A DNA stretch of 64,000 nt from Sphingomonas sp. PP-CE-1A-559 (GTDB lineage Bacteria; Pseudomonadota; Alphaproteobacteria; Sphingomonadales; Sphingomonadaceae). The notes beneath the pieces are model-generated. The model searched no databases. It worked only from the letters and a program-made list of their open reading frames with translations, and was not told the DNA's origin. The DNA is taken from contig NZ_SLYA01000003.1 in the NCBI RefSeq assembly GCF_004340965.1, positions 248,001 through 312,000 of the forward strand. Reading direction: 5' to 3'. A program made the position numbers and the translations under genes. Below are positions 9,419 through 19,382 of the stretch, one piece after another. Every line of letters starts with the position of its first letter. Position 1 is the first letter of the stretch.

Positions 9419-10306
9419 ATGACAGCGCGGGTTCTCATAATAGCCGGCTCCGACTCCGGCGGCGGCGCAGGAATCCAGGCGGATATCAAGACGGTAACCA
9501 TGCTCGGAGGCCACGCAATGACGGCCGTTACCGCGATCACTGCACAGAACACGCTCGGCGTGCAGGCGGTCCACCAGATCCCCACCGACATCGTCCTCGC
9601 GCAGATAGACTCCGTCGTCTCGGACATTGGTGTGGATGCGATAAAGATCGGCATGATCGGCTCCGCTGACACCGCCAACGCCGTCGCTGCATATCTAGGG
9701 CGTCTTTCCCCCCTCCCTGAAAGGGAGGGGCCGGGGGTGGGTAGGCCGCTGGGTGAGCGCGACATGAGCCCCAAGCCAACCCACCCCCAACCCCTCCCTT
9801 CCAGGGCGGGGAGCAGACTCCCCATCATCTTCGACCCGGTGATGATCGCCACCTCCGGCTCCGTCCTTGCAAACAGCGACACCATAGCCGCCTTCACTCG
9901 CCTCATGCGGGTCGCCACGCTCGTAACCCCCAACCTCCCTGAACTGGCAGCCCTCGGCGGCGAGCAAGCCATCCGCGCCTTAGGCCCGGCCGTTCTCATA
10001 AAAGGCGGCCACGCCGAAGGCCCCTCCGTCACCGACCGCCTCGTCACCAACGCCAGCGAAACCCACTGGACCAATCCCCGCATCGAAACCCGCCACGCGC
10101 ACGGCACCGGCTGCACGCTCGCCAGCGGTATCGCCACCGGGCTCGCCCAAGGCCTGCCGCTCGACGCCGCAATCGAGCGCGCCATCGCGTTCGTCCGCGC
10201 CGCGCTTGCCAACGCACCGGGGCTAGGCGCAGGCCACGGCCCGATGGGCCACGCACTCGGCACCAGCCCGTTCGACCAGTTGAAAGACCGCCAATGCCCG
10301 GCATGA
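9419..10306 (+). CDS. thiD: Hydroxymethylpyrimidine/phosphomethylpyrimidine kinase with an in-frame repeat insertion
   Basis: ThiD phosphorylates HMP and HMP-phosphate for thiamine synthesis. The N-terminal A-G-S-D-S-G-G-G-A-G-I-Q-A-D motif, the D-P-V-M motif, and the C-terminal H-G-T-G-C-T-L-A-S motif with the catalytic Cys are present. The protein has 295 residues against about 266 in the family. The excess is a proline- and glycine-rich segment at residues about 95-133, directly before L-P-I-I-F-D-P-V-M. It is encoded by a family C inverted repeat (about 9701-9817) lying in frame. Whether the enzyme remains active is not known; the position corresponds to a surface loop between structural elements, and both flanks are intact. 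It overlaps rnhB by 13 bases. Confidence 0.93.
   Translation: MTARVLIIAGSDSGGGAGIQADIKTVTMLGGHAMTAVTAITAQNTLGVQAVHQIPTDIVLAQIDSVVSDIGVDAIKIGMIGSADTANAVAAYLGRLSPLPEREGPGVGRPLGERDMSPKPTHPQPLPSRAGSRLPIIFDPVMIATSGSVLANSDTIAAFTRLMRVATLVTPNLPELAALGGEQAIRALGPAVLIKGGHAEGPSVTDRLVTNASETHWTNPRIETRHAHGTGCTLASGIATGLAQGLPLDAAIERAIAFVRAALANAPGLGAGHGPMGHALGTSPFDQLKDRQCPA
9708..9815. repeat. Inverted repeat family C, copy 1, inside thiD
   Basis: CCCTCCCTGAAAGGGAGGGG with CCGGGGGTGGGT on the left faces ACCCACCCCCAACCCCTCCC with TTCCAGGGCGGGG on the right. The same ends occur at 12254-12362 and 19910-20020, where they are intergenic. Here the element is translated as part of ThiD. Confidence 0.88.
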
Positions 10307-10932
10307 AACACGAAAAGCTCTGCGTCGGTCCCGTAGCCGGCGTTGACGAGGCCGGCCGCGGTCCGCTCGCGGGGCCGGTCGTAGCCGCCGCCGTGATCCT
10401 GCCGGCAAAAGGCGTTCCCCGCGGTATCGACGATTCGAAAAAACTCTCCGCCTCCGAGCGCGAGAGGCTCTGCGCCCGCCTCAAAGGCTGTGCGATCGTC
10501 GGCATCGGCATCGTCCAGCCGGACGAAATCGACACGCTCAACATCTACTGGGCAACGATGAAGGCGATGACGCTCGCAGTCGACGCGCTGGCGGTCGAAC
10601 TCGGCCAAGCCCCCGGCCACGTCTTGGTCGACGGCAACCGTTTACCCCGCTGGACCTACCCCGCCACGCCGTTGGTCGGCGGCGATGCGAAATCGCTGTC
10701 GATCGCCGCCGCCTCGATCGTCGCCAAGCACACACGCGACCTCATCATGATCGCCGCCGCCGACGTGCATCCCGAATATAACTGGCATTCGAACAAGGGT
10801 TACGGCTGCGCGCACCACATGAAGGCGCTCCGCGATCACGGCCCCACGCCGATTCACCGCCGCAGTTTCGCGCCCGTCGCCGCCGCCTATCTGGCGCACG
10901 AGGGACTTTTCGCACAGGAAACGACGAGCTGA
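10294..10932 (+). CDS. rnhB: Ribonuclease HII
   Basis: RNase HII cleaves RNA in RNA-DNA hybrids and starts removal of misincorporated ribonucleotides. The 212-residue protein has the type 2 motif G-V-D18-E19-A-G-R-G with two catalytic acids, followed by D-D-S-K-K-L-S and the later S-I-A-A-A-S-I-V-A-K region. The start at 10294 overlaps the end of thiD by 13 bases; an alternative ATG three codons later (10303) is equally possible. The last bases of the gene form the first of a series of GANTC sites leading to ccrM. Confidence 0.95.
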   Translation: MPGMKHEKLCVGPVAGVDEAGRGPLAGPVVAAAVILPAKGVPRGIDDSKKLSASERERLCARLKGCAIVGIGIVQPDEIDTLNIYWATMKAMTLAVDALAVELGQAPGHVLVDGNRLPRWTYPATPLVGGDAKSLSIAAASIVAKHTRDLIMIAAADVHPEYNWHSNKGYGCAHHMKALRDHGPTPIHRRSFAPVAAAYLAHEGLFAQETTS

Positions 10933-11066
10933 GTCTTTCGCGCCACACCCCAAGGGCTTGAGCCGCGAGTCTCCCACGACTCAACATCTGGGCAACGGCG
11001 ACTCGATTGGTCGCAGCGACGGAATCGCACCGAAACGCCGTTAACGAATGTTTGCTTGACGGAGTC
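10931..11066. promoter_or_regulatory. Cluster of six GANTC methylation sites upstream of ccrM
   Basis: GANTC occurs at 10931 (GAGTC), 10967 (GAGTC), 10978 (GACTC), 11000 (GACTC), 11022 (GAATC) and 11062 (GAGTC), i.e. six sites in 136 bases before the gene for the GANTC methyltransferase. In Caulobacter, methylation of GANTC sites near the ccrM promoter takes part in its own cell-cycle control, so an autoregulatory role is a reasonable inference. Confidence 0.7.
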
Positions 11067-11085
11067 GGACAATTCCGCCGCTATG
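11056..11085 (+). promoter_or_regulatory. Possible ccrM promoter
   Basis: TTGACG (11056) is followed after 18 bases by GCTATG (11080), a tolerable sigma-70-like arrangement 24 bases before the ccrM start. The last GANTC site (11062-11066) lies in the spacer. This rests on pattern only. Confidence 0.3.
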
Positions 11086-11096
11086 GGCGTCGATAA

Positions 11097-12248
<1,152 letters not shown>

Positions 12249-12253
12249 CTTTT

Positions 12254-12362
12254 GCTCCCCTCCCGGGAAGGGAGGGGCTGGGGGTGGGTTGGCGGCCTGG
12301 CGGGCGATACGTAAACCAATCGGCAGACCCACCCCCGACCCCTCCTTTCCAGGGAGGGGAGC
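12254..12362. repeat. Inverted repeat family C, copy 2, directly upstream of folP
   Basis: The element starts GCTCCCCTCCCGGGAAGGG and ends with its near reverse complement CCTTTCCAGGGAGGGGAGC. Inner parts GGGGGTGGGTT and ACCCACCCCCG also pair. It fills the gap between the ccrM stop and the ribosome binding site of folP. Confidence 0.88.
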
Positions 12363-12367
12363 AGGAG
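12363..12367 (+). promoter_or_regulatory. Ribosome binding site in front of folP
   Basis: AGGAG lies immediately after repeat C copy 2. Counting a normal 7-base spacing leads to the ATC codon at 12375, not to ATG, GTG or TTG. This supports translation starting near 12375 rather than at the GTG at 12477. Confidence 0.45.
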
Positions 12368-12374
12368 AACGATC

Positions 12375-13424
12375 ATCCACCTCCGCCCCGTCCAGTTCGT
12401 CGACACCCCGATCGGCTACGAAGACAACAGCGTCGCGCACCTGGCGGGCGGCCTGCAGTGGTTCGCCGCCTACGAAGTGATCGAAGGCCGCACCCGCCGC
12501 ACGATCCCCGTCGCCGAAGTCGCCACGCTGGGCGACCGCGCCGCACACCTCCACGCCGCCATAACCAGCCCCCGCGCGCCCCTCCAGCTTGGCGAACGCA
12601 CACTCCGTTTCGACCAGCCGATCATCGCCGGCATCCTCAACGTCACCTCCGACAGCTTCTCCGACGGCGGCAAGCATGTCGATGACCCCGCCGCCGCCGC
12701 GGCCGCAGGCATCGACATGGCCGCAGCCGGCGCGACGCTGATCGACGTCGGCGGCGAATCGACCCGCCCCGGCGCGCCCGCGGTGTGGGAAGGCGACGAG
12801 ATCGCGCGCCTCGTCCCCGTCGTCGAACGCCTCGCGCGCGCCGGTGCGATCGTCTCGGTCGACACGCGCAAGGCTGCGGTCATGGAGGCGACGCTCGCTG
12901 CCGGCGCGCACATCGTCAACGACGTCGCCGCGCTTCTCTGGGACGACCGCGCGCTGGACGTGGTCGCGAACAACGGCTGCCCGGTCGTCCTGATGCACTC
13001 GCCCGACCCGAAAAAGGGCGGCCACGGCGACGGCGGTTACGCCAACGTCCTCACCGACGTGTTCGACTGGCTCGAAACCCGCATCGCCGCCGTCGTCGCA
13101 GCCGGCGTCGACGCCACGCGGATCATCGTCGATCCCGGTATCGGCTTCGGCAAGACGCTCGCCGAGAACCTCGCGCTGCTCAATGGCCTCGCAATCTTCC
13201 ATGGCCTCGGCTGCCCGATCATGCTCGGCGCGAGCCGCAAACGTCTGATCGGCGCTCTCTCGAACGAAGCGCCGGTCGACCAGCGCCTCGCTGGTTCGCT
13301 CGCGCTGGCACTCAAGGGCGCCGAGGCCGGCGTCCAAATCCTGCGCGTCCACGACGTCGCAGAAACGGTGCAGGCGGTAAAGATCTGGCGCGGTCTGCGC
13401 GATCAGTCGCTCGCTGGCGGCTAA
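12375..13424 (+). CDS. folP: Dihydropteroate synthase, probable non-canonical start
   Basis: FolP joins p-aminobenzoate to the pterin pyrophosphate in folate synthesis. The signatures G-I-L-N-V-T-S-D-S-F-S-D-G-G, the D-V-G-G-E-S-T-R-P-G motif and the closing R-V-H-D-V motif are intact. The first canonical start in frame is the GTG at 12477, giving 315 residues. However, the 34 codons before it read as protein-like sequence (I-H-L-R-P-V-Q-F-V-D-T-P-I-G-Y and L-A-G-G-L-Q-W-F-A-A-Y-E), and AGGAG sits 7 bases before an ATC at 12375. No ATG, GTG or TTG occurs in frame between the stop at 12312 and 12477. The ATC start is therefore tentative; gene identity is secure. Confidence 0.85.
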   Translation: MHLRPVQFVDTPIGYEDNSVAHLAGGLQWFAAYEVIEGRTRRTIPVAEVATLGDRAAHLHAAITSPRAPLQLGERTLRFDQPIIAGILNVTSDSFSDGGKHVDDPAAAAAAGIDMAAAGATLIDVGGESTRPGAPAVWEGDEIARLVPVVERLARAGAIVSVDTRKAAVMEATLAAGAHIVNDVAALLWDDRALDVVANNGCPVVLMHSPDPKKGGHGDGGYANVLTDVFDWLETRIAAVVAAGVDATRIIVDPGIGFGKTLAENLALLNGLAIFHGLGCPIMLGASRKRLIGALSNEAPVDQRLAGSLALALKGAEAGVQILRVHDVAETVQAVKIWRGLRDQSLAGG

Positions 13425-13504
13425 GCGGGGCGGCTGATCGTCGCTGCATTGCAGCGAAACGTGTCTTCGCGCATTAAACGCCCAGTAAACAAGGGAGCTT
13501 TCGT

Positions 13505-14389
13505 TTGATCGTCACCGCAACACCACGCCTCAGTCAAATCTTGAGCGAGGTCTGGCGGCCGCTGTTGGGCCTTTTCGTCTGGGACGTCGTCGTCACGATC
13601 ACCTATTATGTCCTGCCGTTTCATGCGCCGGCTCTGCCTCTGACGCTGTTCGGTACCGCGCTGGCGCTGTTCCTCGGCTTCCGCGACAACTCCGCGTATC
13701 AGCGCTGGTGGGAAAGCCGCGGGCTGTGGGGCCTGATGATCAACGCCTCGCGCAATTTGGCGCGAATGGCGCGCAACATGCTGCCAGAGCCCGAGGGCCA
13801 CGATATGAAGCGGACGATCGTCCTCCGCCAGATCGCGTATGTGAACGCGTTGCGCTGTCAGTTGCGCAAGCAGCCCGCACCGCCCGAAGTGTTGCGCTTC
13901 CTGTCGAAGGAAGAGGCGTCGTTCGCTCTCGATCGCACCAATATCGCCAACGGCCTGCTCGACGGCACCGGCCGCCGAATCGACATCGCGCGCCGCAACG
14001 GCTGGATCGACACCATCCAGCAGACGCAGTTCGAGGCGATCCTCGTCGATATCGCCAACGCACAGGGTGGCATGGAGCGTATCAAGAACACGCCGCTGCC
14101 AAACCAGTACCGGTTCTTCCCCAGCATCTTCACGCGGCTGTTCTGCATCCTGCTGCCGATCGGTCTGGTCGAGACGCTCGGGTTTGCGACGCCGATCGGT
14201 TCGACGATCGCCGGGTTGATGTTTCTCGCCGTGCTGCAGATCGGTGACGATCTGGTCGACCCGTTCGCGGACACGATTCACGATGTCCCGTTGAACGCAA
14301 TGTGCCGAACGATCGAGATCGACCTGCTCCAGGCGATCGGCGACGAGGCACCGGAGCCGTTGCAGCCGGTCCGTGGCGTGTTGTGGTAG
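13505..14389 (+). CDS. Bestrophin-like chloride channel family membrane protein
   Basis: The 294-residue protein resembles the prokaryotic bestrophin (UPF0187, YneE) family. It has hydrophobic helices at about residues 19-60, the G-F-R-D-N-S-A-Y-Q-R-W-W-E-S-R motif of the family, and a second pair of helices around residues 208-250. Prokaryotic members form pentameric ion channels; at least one studied homologue conducts cations rather than chloride, so ion selectivity should not be assumed. The gene is monocistronic, preceded by an AAGGGAG ribosome binding site and followed by a stem-loop. Confidence 0.88.
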   Translation: MIVTATPRLSQILSEVWRPLLGLFVWDVVVTITYYVLPFHAPALPLTLFGTALALFLGFRDNSAYQRWWESRGLWGLMINASRNLARMARNMLPEPEGHDMKRTIVLRQIAYVNALRCQLRKQPAPPEVLRFLSKEEASFALDRTNIANGLLDGTGRRIDIARRNGWIDTIQQTQFEAILVDIANAQGGMERIKNTPLPNQYRFFPSIFTRLFCILLPIGLVETLGFATPIGSTIAGLMFLAVLQIGDDLVDPFADTIHDVPLNAMCRTIEIDLLQAIGDEAPEPLQPVRGVLW

Positions 14390-14696
14390 GAAAGACAAAG
14401 GTCGGCGCTATTGAGCGTCGACCTCCTCTACAGAACGGCAGTCCCACTGGGCGCGTTGAAGAAAATTAAGGCTGGATCACGTAAAGTCCGTTCTGGACAG
14501 TCGTAGATCGAAACACACGGCCGACCTCAGTGCGTGACCCCGTGGGTGTTCCCGGGACGATCCGCCCTGGCGCCGCTATTCGAGAGCTATCCTGTAGTCG
14601 GACAGAGATCGAACGGTCTCGCCGGTGAATCTTCGGACAGCCGAATGCAAAGCCATCGGCCGTAGATCGTTCTTCGCCAGTAAAAACCAGTTCAGC
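14390..14696. other. Intergenic region between convergent genes
   Basis: This 307-base gap between the bestrophin-like gene and the 3' end of the hemD frame has a hairpin at 14399-14424. No gene or repeat family was recognised in the rest. Confidence 0.6.
14399..14424 (+). terminator. Possible terminator hairpin after the bestrophin-like gene
   Basis: AGGTCGGCGCT (14399-14409) pairs with AGCGTCGACCT (14414-14424) at 10 of 11 positions around a 4-base loop. There is no T run after it, so it may be a Rho-assisted or weak terminator. Confidence 0.4.
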
Positions 14697-16355
14697 TCAA
14701 ATACCCGACGGGTCCGGGGCGGTGTCCGTTTCGGTCGCCGTTTGTGGCGTTGGCATGACGACCGGCGCTGGTTGCGGCTGTCCCGCCTGGCCGATCAGTG
14801 CCGTGCTCTCGATCAGGTCGAGCGCTTGGCGGGCAACGACGTAGCGCCGCGCCGCGTCGATCCAGTTGCCGGCTTGGGCGGCGCCCGGGAGGCGGGCGAC
14901 TTCGGCGCGGGCTGCCTCGACTTGACCGGCACCAAGCAGTCGCCGTGCGCGCGCGAGGCGGTCGGCGGGCATCGGCGACGGCGTTCCCGCCTTGCGCAGC
15001 ACTATCAGTGAGTCGATCTGATGCTGGATCGTGTCGAGCCAATTCTCACCGGTTGAACTCGTGATGTCCGGCGCTATCGCATCGAGGCCCTGGCGCAGGT
15101 CCTCTAGCGTCACTGGCTGGCGCGCGGCCTGGATCAGCAGCATCGTCGCGCGCGGCTGGGCCTGGCCGAACCGCAGGCGCAATTGCTCCTCCAGATACCC
15201 AAGGCCGACCCCGCGATCGAGTGCCCGCCGCGCGGCGAAGGCCACGAGCAGGCCTTCCGCCCGCGTCGCCTGCCCACCGGCCGCGGCGGCGTCGGTGGTG
15301 ATCGCTGCGGTGCGCGCCTCGAGCGCGGTCAGCTGGCCCGCCAACGTCGCCTCACGCGTTGCCAGCACGGCGGTGTCGACCGGCGCGGCCGCCTGGGGCT
15401 GGCCATCCGGACCGAGCGGTTGCGACGGGATATACCCGGAATTGCTCGCGCCGGCTTTCTGGCCTGCGACGGGTGCGCCAGCGGTGGTCGAGGCCGTGGC
15501 GCCGAACCAGGGCAGCTTCCTCGCGGCATAGGCCATCAGCGCCAGTCCGGCGATGAACGCAAGCGCGGTGAGGGCAATGATGACGCCCATTCTGGGTCCG
15601 CGTGCCCGTGGGCGATCGGTCGGCACGTAGTCGCTCATGGCGTGCTTATCCCCGCCATCCACCGGATGGTCAATCGCGCGTATGTTCGCACGTGCAGCAG
15701 CGAGTGCTACGAGTGCCGGATCGCTCGGTTGCGGGGCGATCGAGACGGTCGCCCAGCCGGTTCCGGCCGCTTCGGCGACGGCGGCGCTGATCGCGGCGAT
15801 CTCGATTCCGGATCGGGCAATGTCCGCCGTATCGAGCATATCCTTCAACCGAGCCGCGGCGCGTTCGGAGTGCAGCAGCACGACGGTATCGGCGAACGAC
15901 TGCGCCACCGTAGCGTCGATCGGCACATCATTGCTCGCGTAGACCGTAATGGCCTCGATCCCGTCGCCGGTCGGGGCACGATCGCGCCCGGCCAAATGCA
16001 GCAGTCGCGCGAAACCGCGATCGCGCGCATCGGAAACGGCATCGCGGGCATCGCCCGACCCGGTCACCGCGACCGCAAAACCCGCGTCGCTCGCGGCCGC
16101 GGCAGTCGCAGCGCCGACGGCCACCACCGGCAGGCGCTTCAACGCGTCCAGTCCTGCACCGCCATGCCGCACCGCGTTCGCGCTGGTCAGCAACAGTCCG
16201 TCGAACCCCGCCGGATCCGGTACGCTCCAGTCGACCGGCGTGACGGCGAACAGCGGAACCTGCCGTACGTCCAGCCCGAGCGCCCGCAGCGCCGCCGCGG
16301 TCCGCGCATTGCCGGGCTCCGGCCGCACGACGACGAGGGCGTGGGGCGACGTCAC
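14697..16355 (-). CDS. hemD: Uroporphyrinogen-III synthase read through into a mitofilin-like membrane protein
   Basis: The GTG start at 16355 overlaps the hemC stop by four bases (GTGA). Residues 1 to about 225 are a HemD domain (R-P-E-P-G-N-A-R-T start, L-L-T-S-A-N-A-V motif), which closes and flips ring D to make uroporphyrinogen III. The frame then continues without a stop through an internal ATG (Met240, position 15638) into a transmembrane helix (about 257-278) and a long Ala/Gln/Arg-rich helical region to residue 552. The second part fits the mitofilin-like protein often encoded after hemD in alphaproteobacteria. A TAA lies in the +1 frame (GGGATAAGC) just before the internal ATG, so the join may be a one-base change. 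Alternatively the two parts are made separately from 16355 and 15638. Confidence 0.82.
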   Translation of the reverse strand: MTSPHALVVVRPEPGNARTAAALRALGLDVRQVPLFAVTPVDWSVPDPAGFDGLLLTSANAVRHGGAGLDALKRLPVVAVGAATAAAASDAGFAVAVTGSGDARDAVSDARDRGFARLLHLAGRDRAPTGDGIEAITVYASNDVPIDATVAQSFADTVVLLHSERAAARLKDMLDTADIARSGIEIAAISAAVAEAAGTGWATVSIAPQPSDPALVALAAARANIRAIDHPVDGGDKHAMSDYVPTDRPRARGPRMGVIIALTALAFIAGLALMAYAARKLPWFGATASTTAGAPVAGQKAGASNSGYIPSQPLGPDGQPQAAAPVDTAVLATREATLAGQLTALEARTAAITTDAAAAGGQATRAEGLLVAFAARRALDRGVGLGYLEEQLRLRFGQAQPRATMLLIQAARQPVTLEDLRQGLDAIAPDITSSTGENWLDTIQHQIDSLIVLRKAGTPSPMPADRLARARRLLGAGQVEAARAEVARLPGAAQAGNWIDAARRYVVARQALDLIESTALIGQAGQPQPAPVVMPTPQTATETDTAPDPSGI

Positions 16356-17257
16356 GCCGCGAACAACCGGCGGACGCTGGCCGGCGCGCGCGTGAGAAGG
16401 TCGACCGCCAGCATCGTGCCCAGGTCTTCGCCCGCGCCGCCCTCGATCGATCCGGCGACGTCGCACGTCCCGTCCTCGGCGATCAATTCGGCGCGCAACG
16501 TCAGCGTCTCCCCCGCCAGCGCCGCGAGCGCCGCGACCGGAGAGTGGCAGTCCGCCCCGAGCCGGGCGAGCAACGCGCGCTCGGTCAGCACGCACAGGCT
16601 GGTGTCGGCATGGTCGATCGCGGCGACGATCGCATGCGCGGCACTGCCGTCGAGAACCTCGATCCCGACCGCGCCCTGCGCCGGCGCGGGCAGCATGATG
16701 TCGGTCGGGATCGCGTGGCCGTCATCGCGCCCGAGCCGATCGAGCCCCGCGGCGGCGAGCAGCGTGGCGTCCATCTCGCCGCTCGCCACTCGGCCGAGCC
16801 GCGTGTCGACGTTGCCGCGGATCAGCACGATCTCGAGGTCGGGCCGCAGTCGCAGCATCTGCGCGCGGCGTCGCGGCGAACTCGTGCCGACGACGGCGCC
16901 CGGGCGCAGGTCGGCGAAGGTCTCCGCACCGATCAGCCGATCACGCACGTCGGCGCGCGGCAGCATCGCGGCGATCCTCAGCGTGTGCGGCCGGATCGTC
17001 TCGACGTCCTTCATCGAATGCACCGCGCAGTCGATGTCGCCGTCGTGCAGCGCGCGGTCGAGTTCCCTGGTCCACAGCGCCTTGCCGCCGATCTCGGCGA
17101 GCGCGCGATCCTGCACGCGGTCGCCGGTGGTACGGATCACGACCGTCTCGACCTTGTCCGCCGACCAGCCATGTGCCGCGCACAGGGCATCGCGGACCAG
17201 GCCTGCCTGGGTGAGCGCCAGCGGCGAACCGCGCGTACCGAGCCGAAAAACTGTCAT
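16352..17257 (-). CDS. hemC: Porphobilinogen deaminase (hydroxymethylbilane synthase)
   Basis: HemC links four porphobilinogens into hydroxymethylbilane, the substrate of HemD. The 301-residue protein begins with the family motif [13 protein letters not shown]. It carries H-S-M-K-D84-V with the catalytic aspartate, [17 protein letters not shown], and Cys237 in G-A-D-C-H-S-P for attachment of the dipyrromethane cofactor. An upstream ATG at 17269 is possible, but the conserved N-terminus fits 17257. It is divergent from tsaD, with 64 bases between the starts, and is coupled to hemD by overlap. Confidence 0.96.
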   Translation of the reverse strand: MTVFRLGTRGSPLALTQAGLVRDALCAAHGWSADKVETVVIRTTGDRVQDRALAEIGGKALWTRELDRALHDGDIDCAVHSMKDVETIRPHTLRIAAMLPRADVRDRLIGAETFADLRPGAVVGTSSPRRRAQMLRLRPDLEIVLIRGNVDTRLGRVASGEMDATLLAAAGLDRLGRDDGHAIPTDIMLPAPAQGAVGIEVLDGSAAHAIVAAIDHADTSLCVLTERALLARLGADCHSPVAALAALAGETLTLRAELIAEDGTCDVAGSIEGGAGEDLGTMLAVDLLTRAPASVRRLFAA

Positions 17258-17321
17258 CCTGCGTGCCATGCAGAAAGGGGCCCCCTTCGACAAGCTTCAC
17301 GCAGGCCTATACAGACACGCG

Positions 17322-18347
17322 ATGATCATTCTCGGCATCGAATCCTCCTGCGACGAAACCGCCGCCGCGCTCGTCACCGGCGACCGGCAGGTCCTCGCGC
17401 ACCGGCTGCTCGGGCAGGAAGCGGCGCACGCTCCGTTCGGCGGCGTCGTCCCCGAAATCGCCGCGCGCGCGCATGTCGAGGCGCTGGAGCCGCTGATCGT
17501 GGCGGCGCTGGCCAACGCGAAGCTGACGCTGGCGGATGTCGATGCGATCGCCGCGACCGCGGGGCCGGGGCTGATCGGCGGAGTGATGGTCGGGCTCGTC
17601 ACCGGCAAGGCGCTCGCGCACGCGGCGGGGAAGCCGTTGATCGCGGTCAACCATCTCGAAGGCCACGCGCTCTCGCCGCGGCTGTCGGATCCGGACCTGG
17701 AGTTCCCATACCTGCTGCTGCTCGTGTCGGGCGGACATTGCCAGTTGCTGCTGGTCGAGGGCGTCGGCGCGTATCGGCGCCTTGCCACGACGATCGACGA
17801 TGCGGCGGGCGAGGCATTCGACAAGACCGCCAAGCTGCTCGGCCTCGGCTTCCCCGGTGGCCCTGCCGTCGAACGCGCCGCGGCGTTGGGAAATCCCAAG
17901 GCCGTCCCCCTGCCGCGCCCGCTGAAAGGTTCGGCCGAGCCGCATTTCTCGTTCGCCGGCCTGAAGAGCGCGGTCGCGCGCGTCGTCGGCCAGTATTCGC
18001 CCGAGGATATCGCCGCCTCGTTCCAGGCGGCGGTGGTGGACTGCCTGATCGACCGCACGACCAAGGCGCTGCGGACATCGCATGGCGCCACCGCGCTCGT
18101 CGTCGCGGGCGGGGTCGCTGCCAACACGGCGGTTCGCACCGCGTTGCAGGGTCTTGCCAGCGCGCGCGGGCTCCGCTTCGTCGCGCCGCCCTTGTGGCTG
18201 TGCACCGACAACGCCGCGATGATTGGCTGGGCAGGAGCGGAGCGATTCGCCGCCGGCCTTACCGATCCGCTCGATGTCGCCGCGCGTCCCCGCTGGCCGC
18301 TCGATCCGAATGCCGAAGCGGTGCGTGGCGCAGGGGTCAAGGCATGA
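17322..18347 (+). CDS. tsaD: tRNA N6-adenosine threonylcarbamoyltransferase
   Basis: TsaD transfers threonylcarbamoyl to A37 of ANN-decoding tRNAs. The 341-residue protein starts with [10 protein letters not shown], has the metal-binding H111-x-x-x-H115 pair in N-H-L-E-G-H, and the C-terminal C-T-D-N-A-A-M-I motif. The frame is open for more than 2 kb upstream, antisense to hemC and hemD, but the ATG at 17322 is the only start consistent with the family. Its stop overlaps the gpsA start (ATGA). The hemD-hemC/tsaD-gpsA arrangement is common in alphaproteobacteria. Confidence 0.97.
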   Translation: MIILGIESSCDETAAALVTGDRQVLAHRLLGQEAAHAPFGGVVPEIAARAHVEALEPLIVAALANAKLTLADVDAIAATAGPGLIGGVMVGLVTGKALAHAAGKPLIAVNHLEGHALSPRLSDPDLEFPYLLLLVSGGHCQLLLVEGVGAYRRLATTIDDAAGEAFDKTAKLLGLGFPGGPAVERAAALGNPKAVPLPRPLKGSAEPHFSFAGLKSAVARVVGQYSPEDIAASFQAAVVDCLIDRTTKALRTSHGATALVVAGGVAANTAVRTALQGLASARGLRFVAPPLWLCTDNAAMIGWAGAERFAAGLTDPLDVAARPRWPLDPNAEAVRGAGVKA

Positions 18348-19321
18348 AAATTGGCGTCATCGGTGGCGGCGCGTGGGGCACGGCACTTGCGCAGGTCTCG
18401 GCCTATGGTGGTCGCGAGGTGATCCTGTGGGCACGCGAGGGCGCCGTGGTCGAGTCGATCAACACCGCCCATGAGAACACGCTGTTCCTCGGCGGCGTCG
18501 CGCTGTCAGCGACGATTCGCGCGACCGACGACCTCGCCGCGCTCGCGGACATGGATGCGATCCTCGTCGTTGCGCCCGCCCAGCACGTCGGCAGCGTCCT
18601 CGCCGCCGCCCCGATCGGCCGCATTCCGCTCGTGCTCTGCGCGAAGGGGATCGAGGCGGGCAGCAAGCGGCTCGTTGGCGAAGTCGCGCGCGCGGTGCAC
18701 CCGGATGCGCCGATCGCGGTGCTCTCGGGGCCGACCTTCGCGCATGAGGTCGCCGCCGGGTTGCCGACCGCGGTGACGCTGGCCTGCGAGGATGCCGAGC
18801 TCGGCGAACGGCTCGCTACACGCCTCGCGGCCCGCCATTTCCGCACCTACGCCTCGACCGACGTCGCGGGTGCGGAGATCGGTGGCGCGGTGAAGAACGT
18901 GCTCGCGATCGGTTGCGGCGTGGTCGAGGGGGCAGGGCTCGGCCAGAACGCGCGCGCCGCCTTGATCGCGCGCGGGTTCGCCGAGATGACGCGGTTCGGC
19001 CTGGCACGCGGCGCGCGCGCGGAGACGCTGGCGGGGCTTTCGGGGCTGGGCGATCTCGTGCTCACCTGCTCCTCGACGAGTTCGCGCAACTTCTCGCTGG
19101 GTGTCGGCCTCGGGCGCGGCGAGTCGGCGGCGACATTGCTGGCGGACCGCCGGACCGTCGCGGAAGGCGCCTTCACCGCGCCCGTCCTGCGCGAAGCGGC
19201 GCGCGACGCGCGCGTCGACATGCCGATCACCGAAGCCGTCTGCCGTCTGCTGGAGGGCGCGCCAGTGAGCGACGTCATCGGCGACCTGCTCGCTCGGCCG
19301 CTGAAGGGCGAGGCGGGCTGA
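18344..19321 (+). CDS. gpsA: Glycerol-3-phosphate dehydrogenase [NAD(P)+]
   Basis: GpsA reduces dihydroxyacetone phosphate to sn-glycerol-3-phosphate for phospholipid synthesis. The 325-residue protein shows the Rossmann motif [10 protein letters not shown] (residues 7-16), the C-A-K-G-I-E loop, S-G-P-T-F-A-x-E-V, the catalytic lysine in [10 protein letters not shown] and G-L-G-D-L-V-L-T-C. Its ATG lies within the tsaD stop codon region (ATGA), so the two genes are translationally coupled. Confidence 0.97.
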   Translation: MKIGVIGGGAWGTALAQVSAYGGREVILWAREGAVVESINTAHENTLFLGGVALSATIRATDDLAALADMDAILVVAPAQHVGSVLAAAPIGRIPLVLCAKGIEAGSKRLVGEVARAVHPDAPIAVLSGPTFAHEVAAGLPTAVTLACEDAELGERLATRLAARHFRTYASTDVAGAEIGGAVKNVLAIGCGVVEGAGLGQNARAALIARGFAEMTRFGLARGARAETLAGLSGLGDLVLTCSSTSSRNFSLGVGLGRGESAATLLADRRTVAEGAFTAPVLREAARDARVDMPITEAVCRLLEGAPVSDVIGDLLARPLKGEAG

Positions 19322-19382
19322 CGACGCGCGACCAATCCGCGAATGGGCTTGCCTCGTTCGCGGATTGTTCTATTTCCGGCGC

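Noticed and set aside
15183..17321. A very long plus-strand extension upstream of tsaD
   Set aside because: It is antisense to hemD and hemC and gives low-complexity Arg/Ser/Ala sequence. TsaD similarity starts at 17322.
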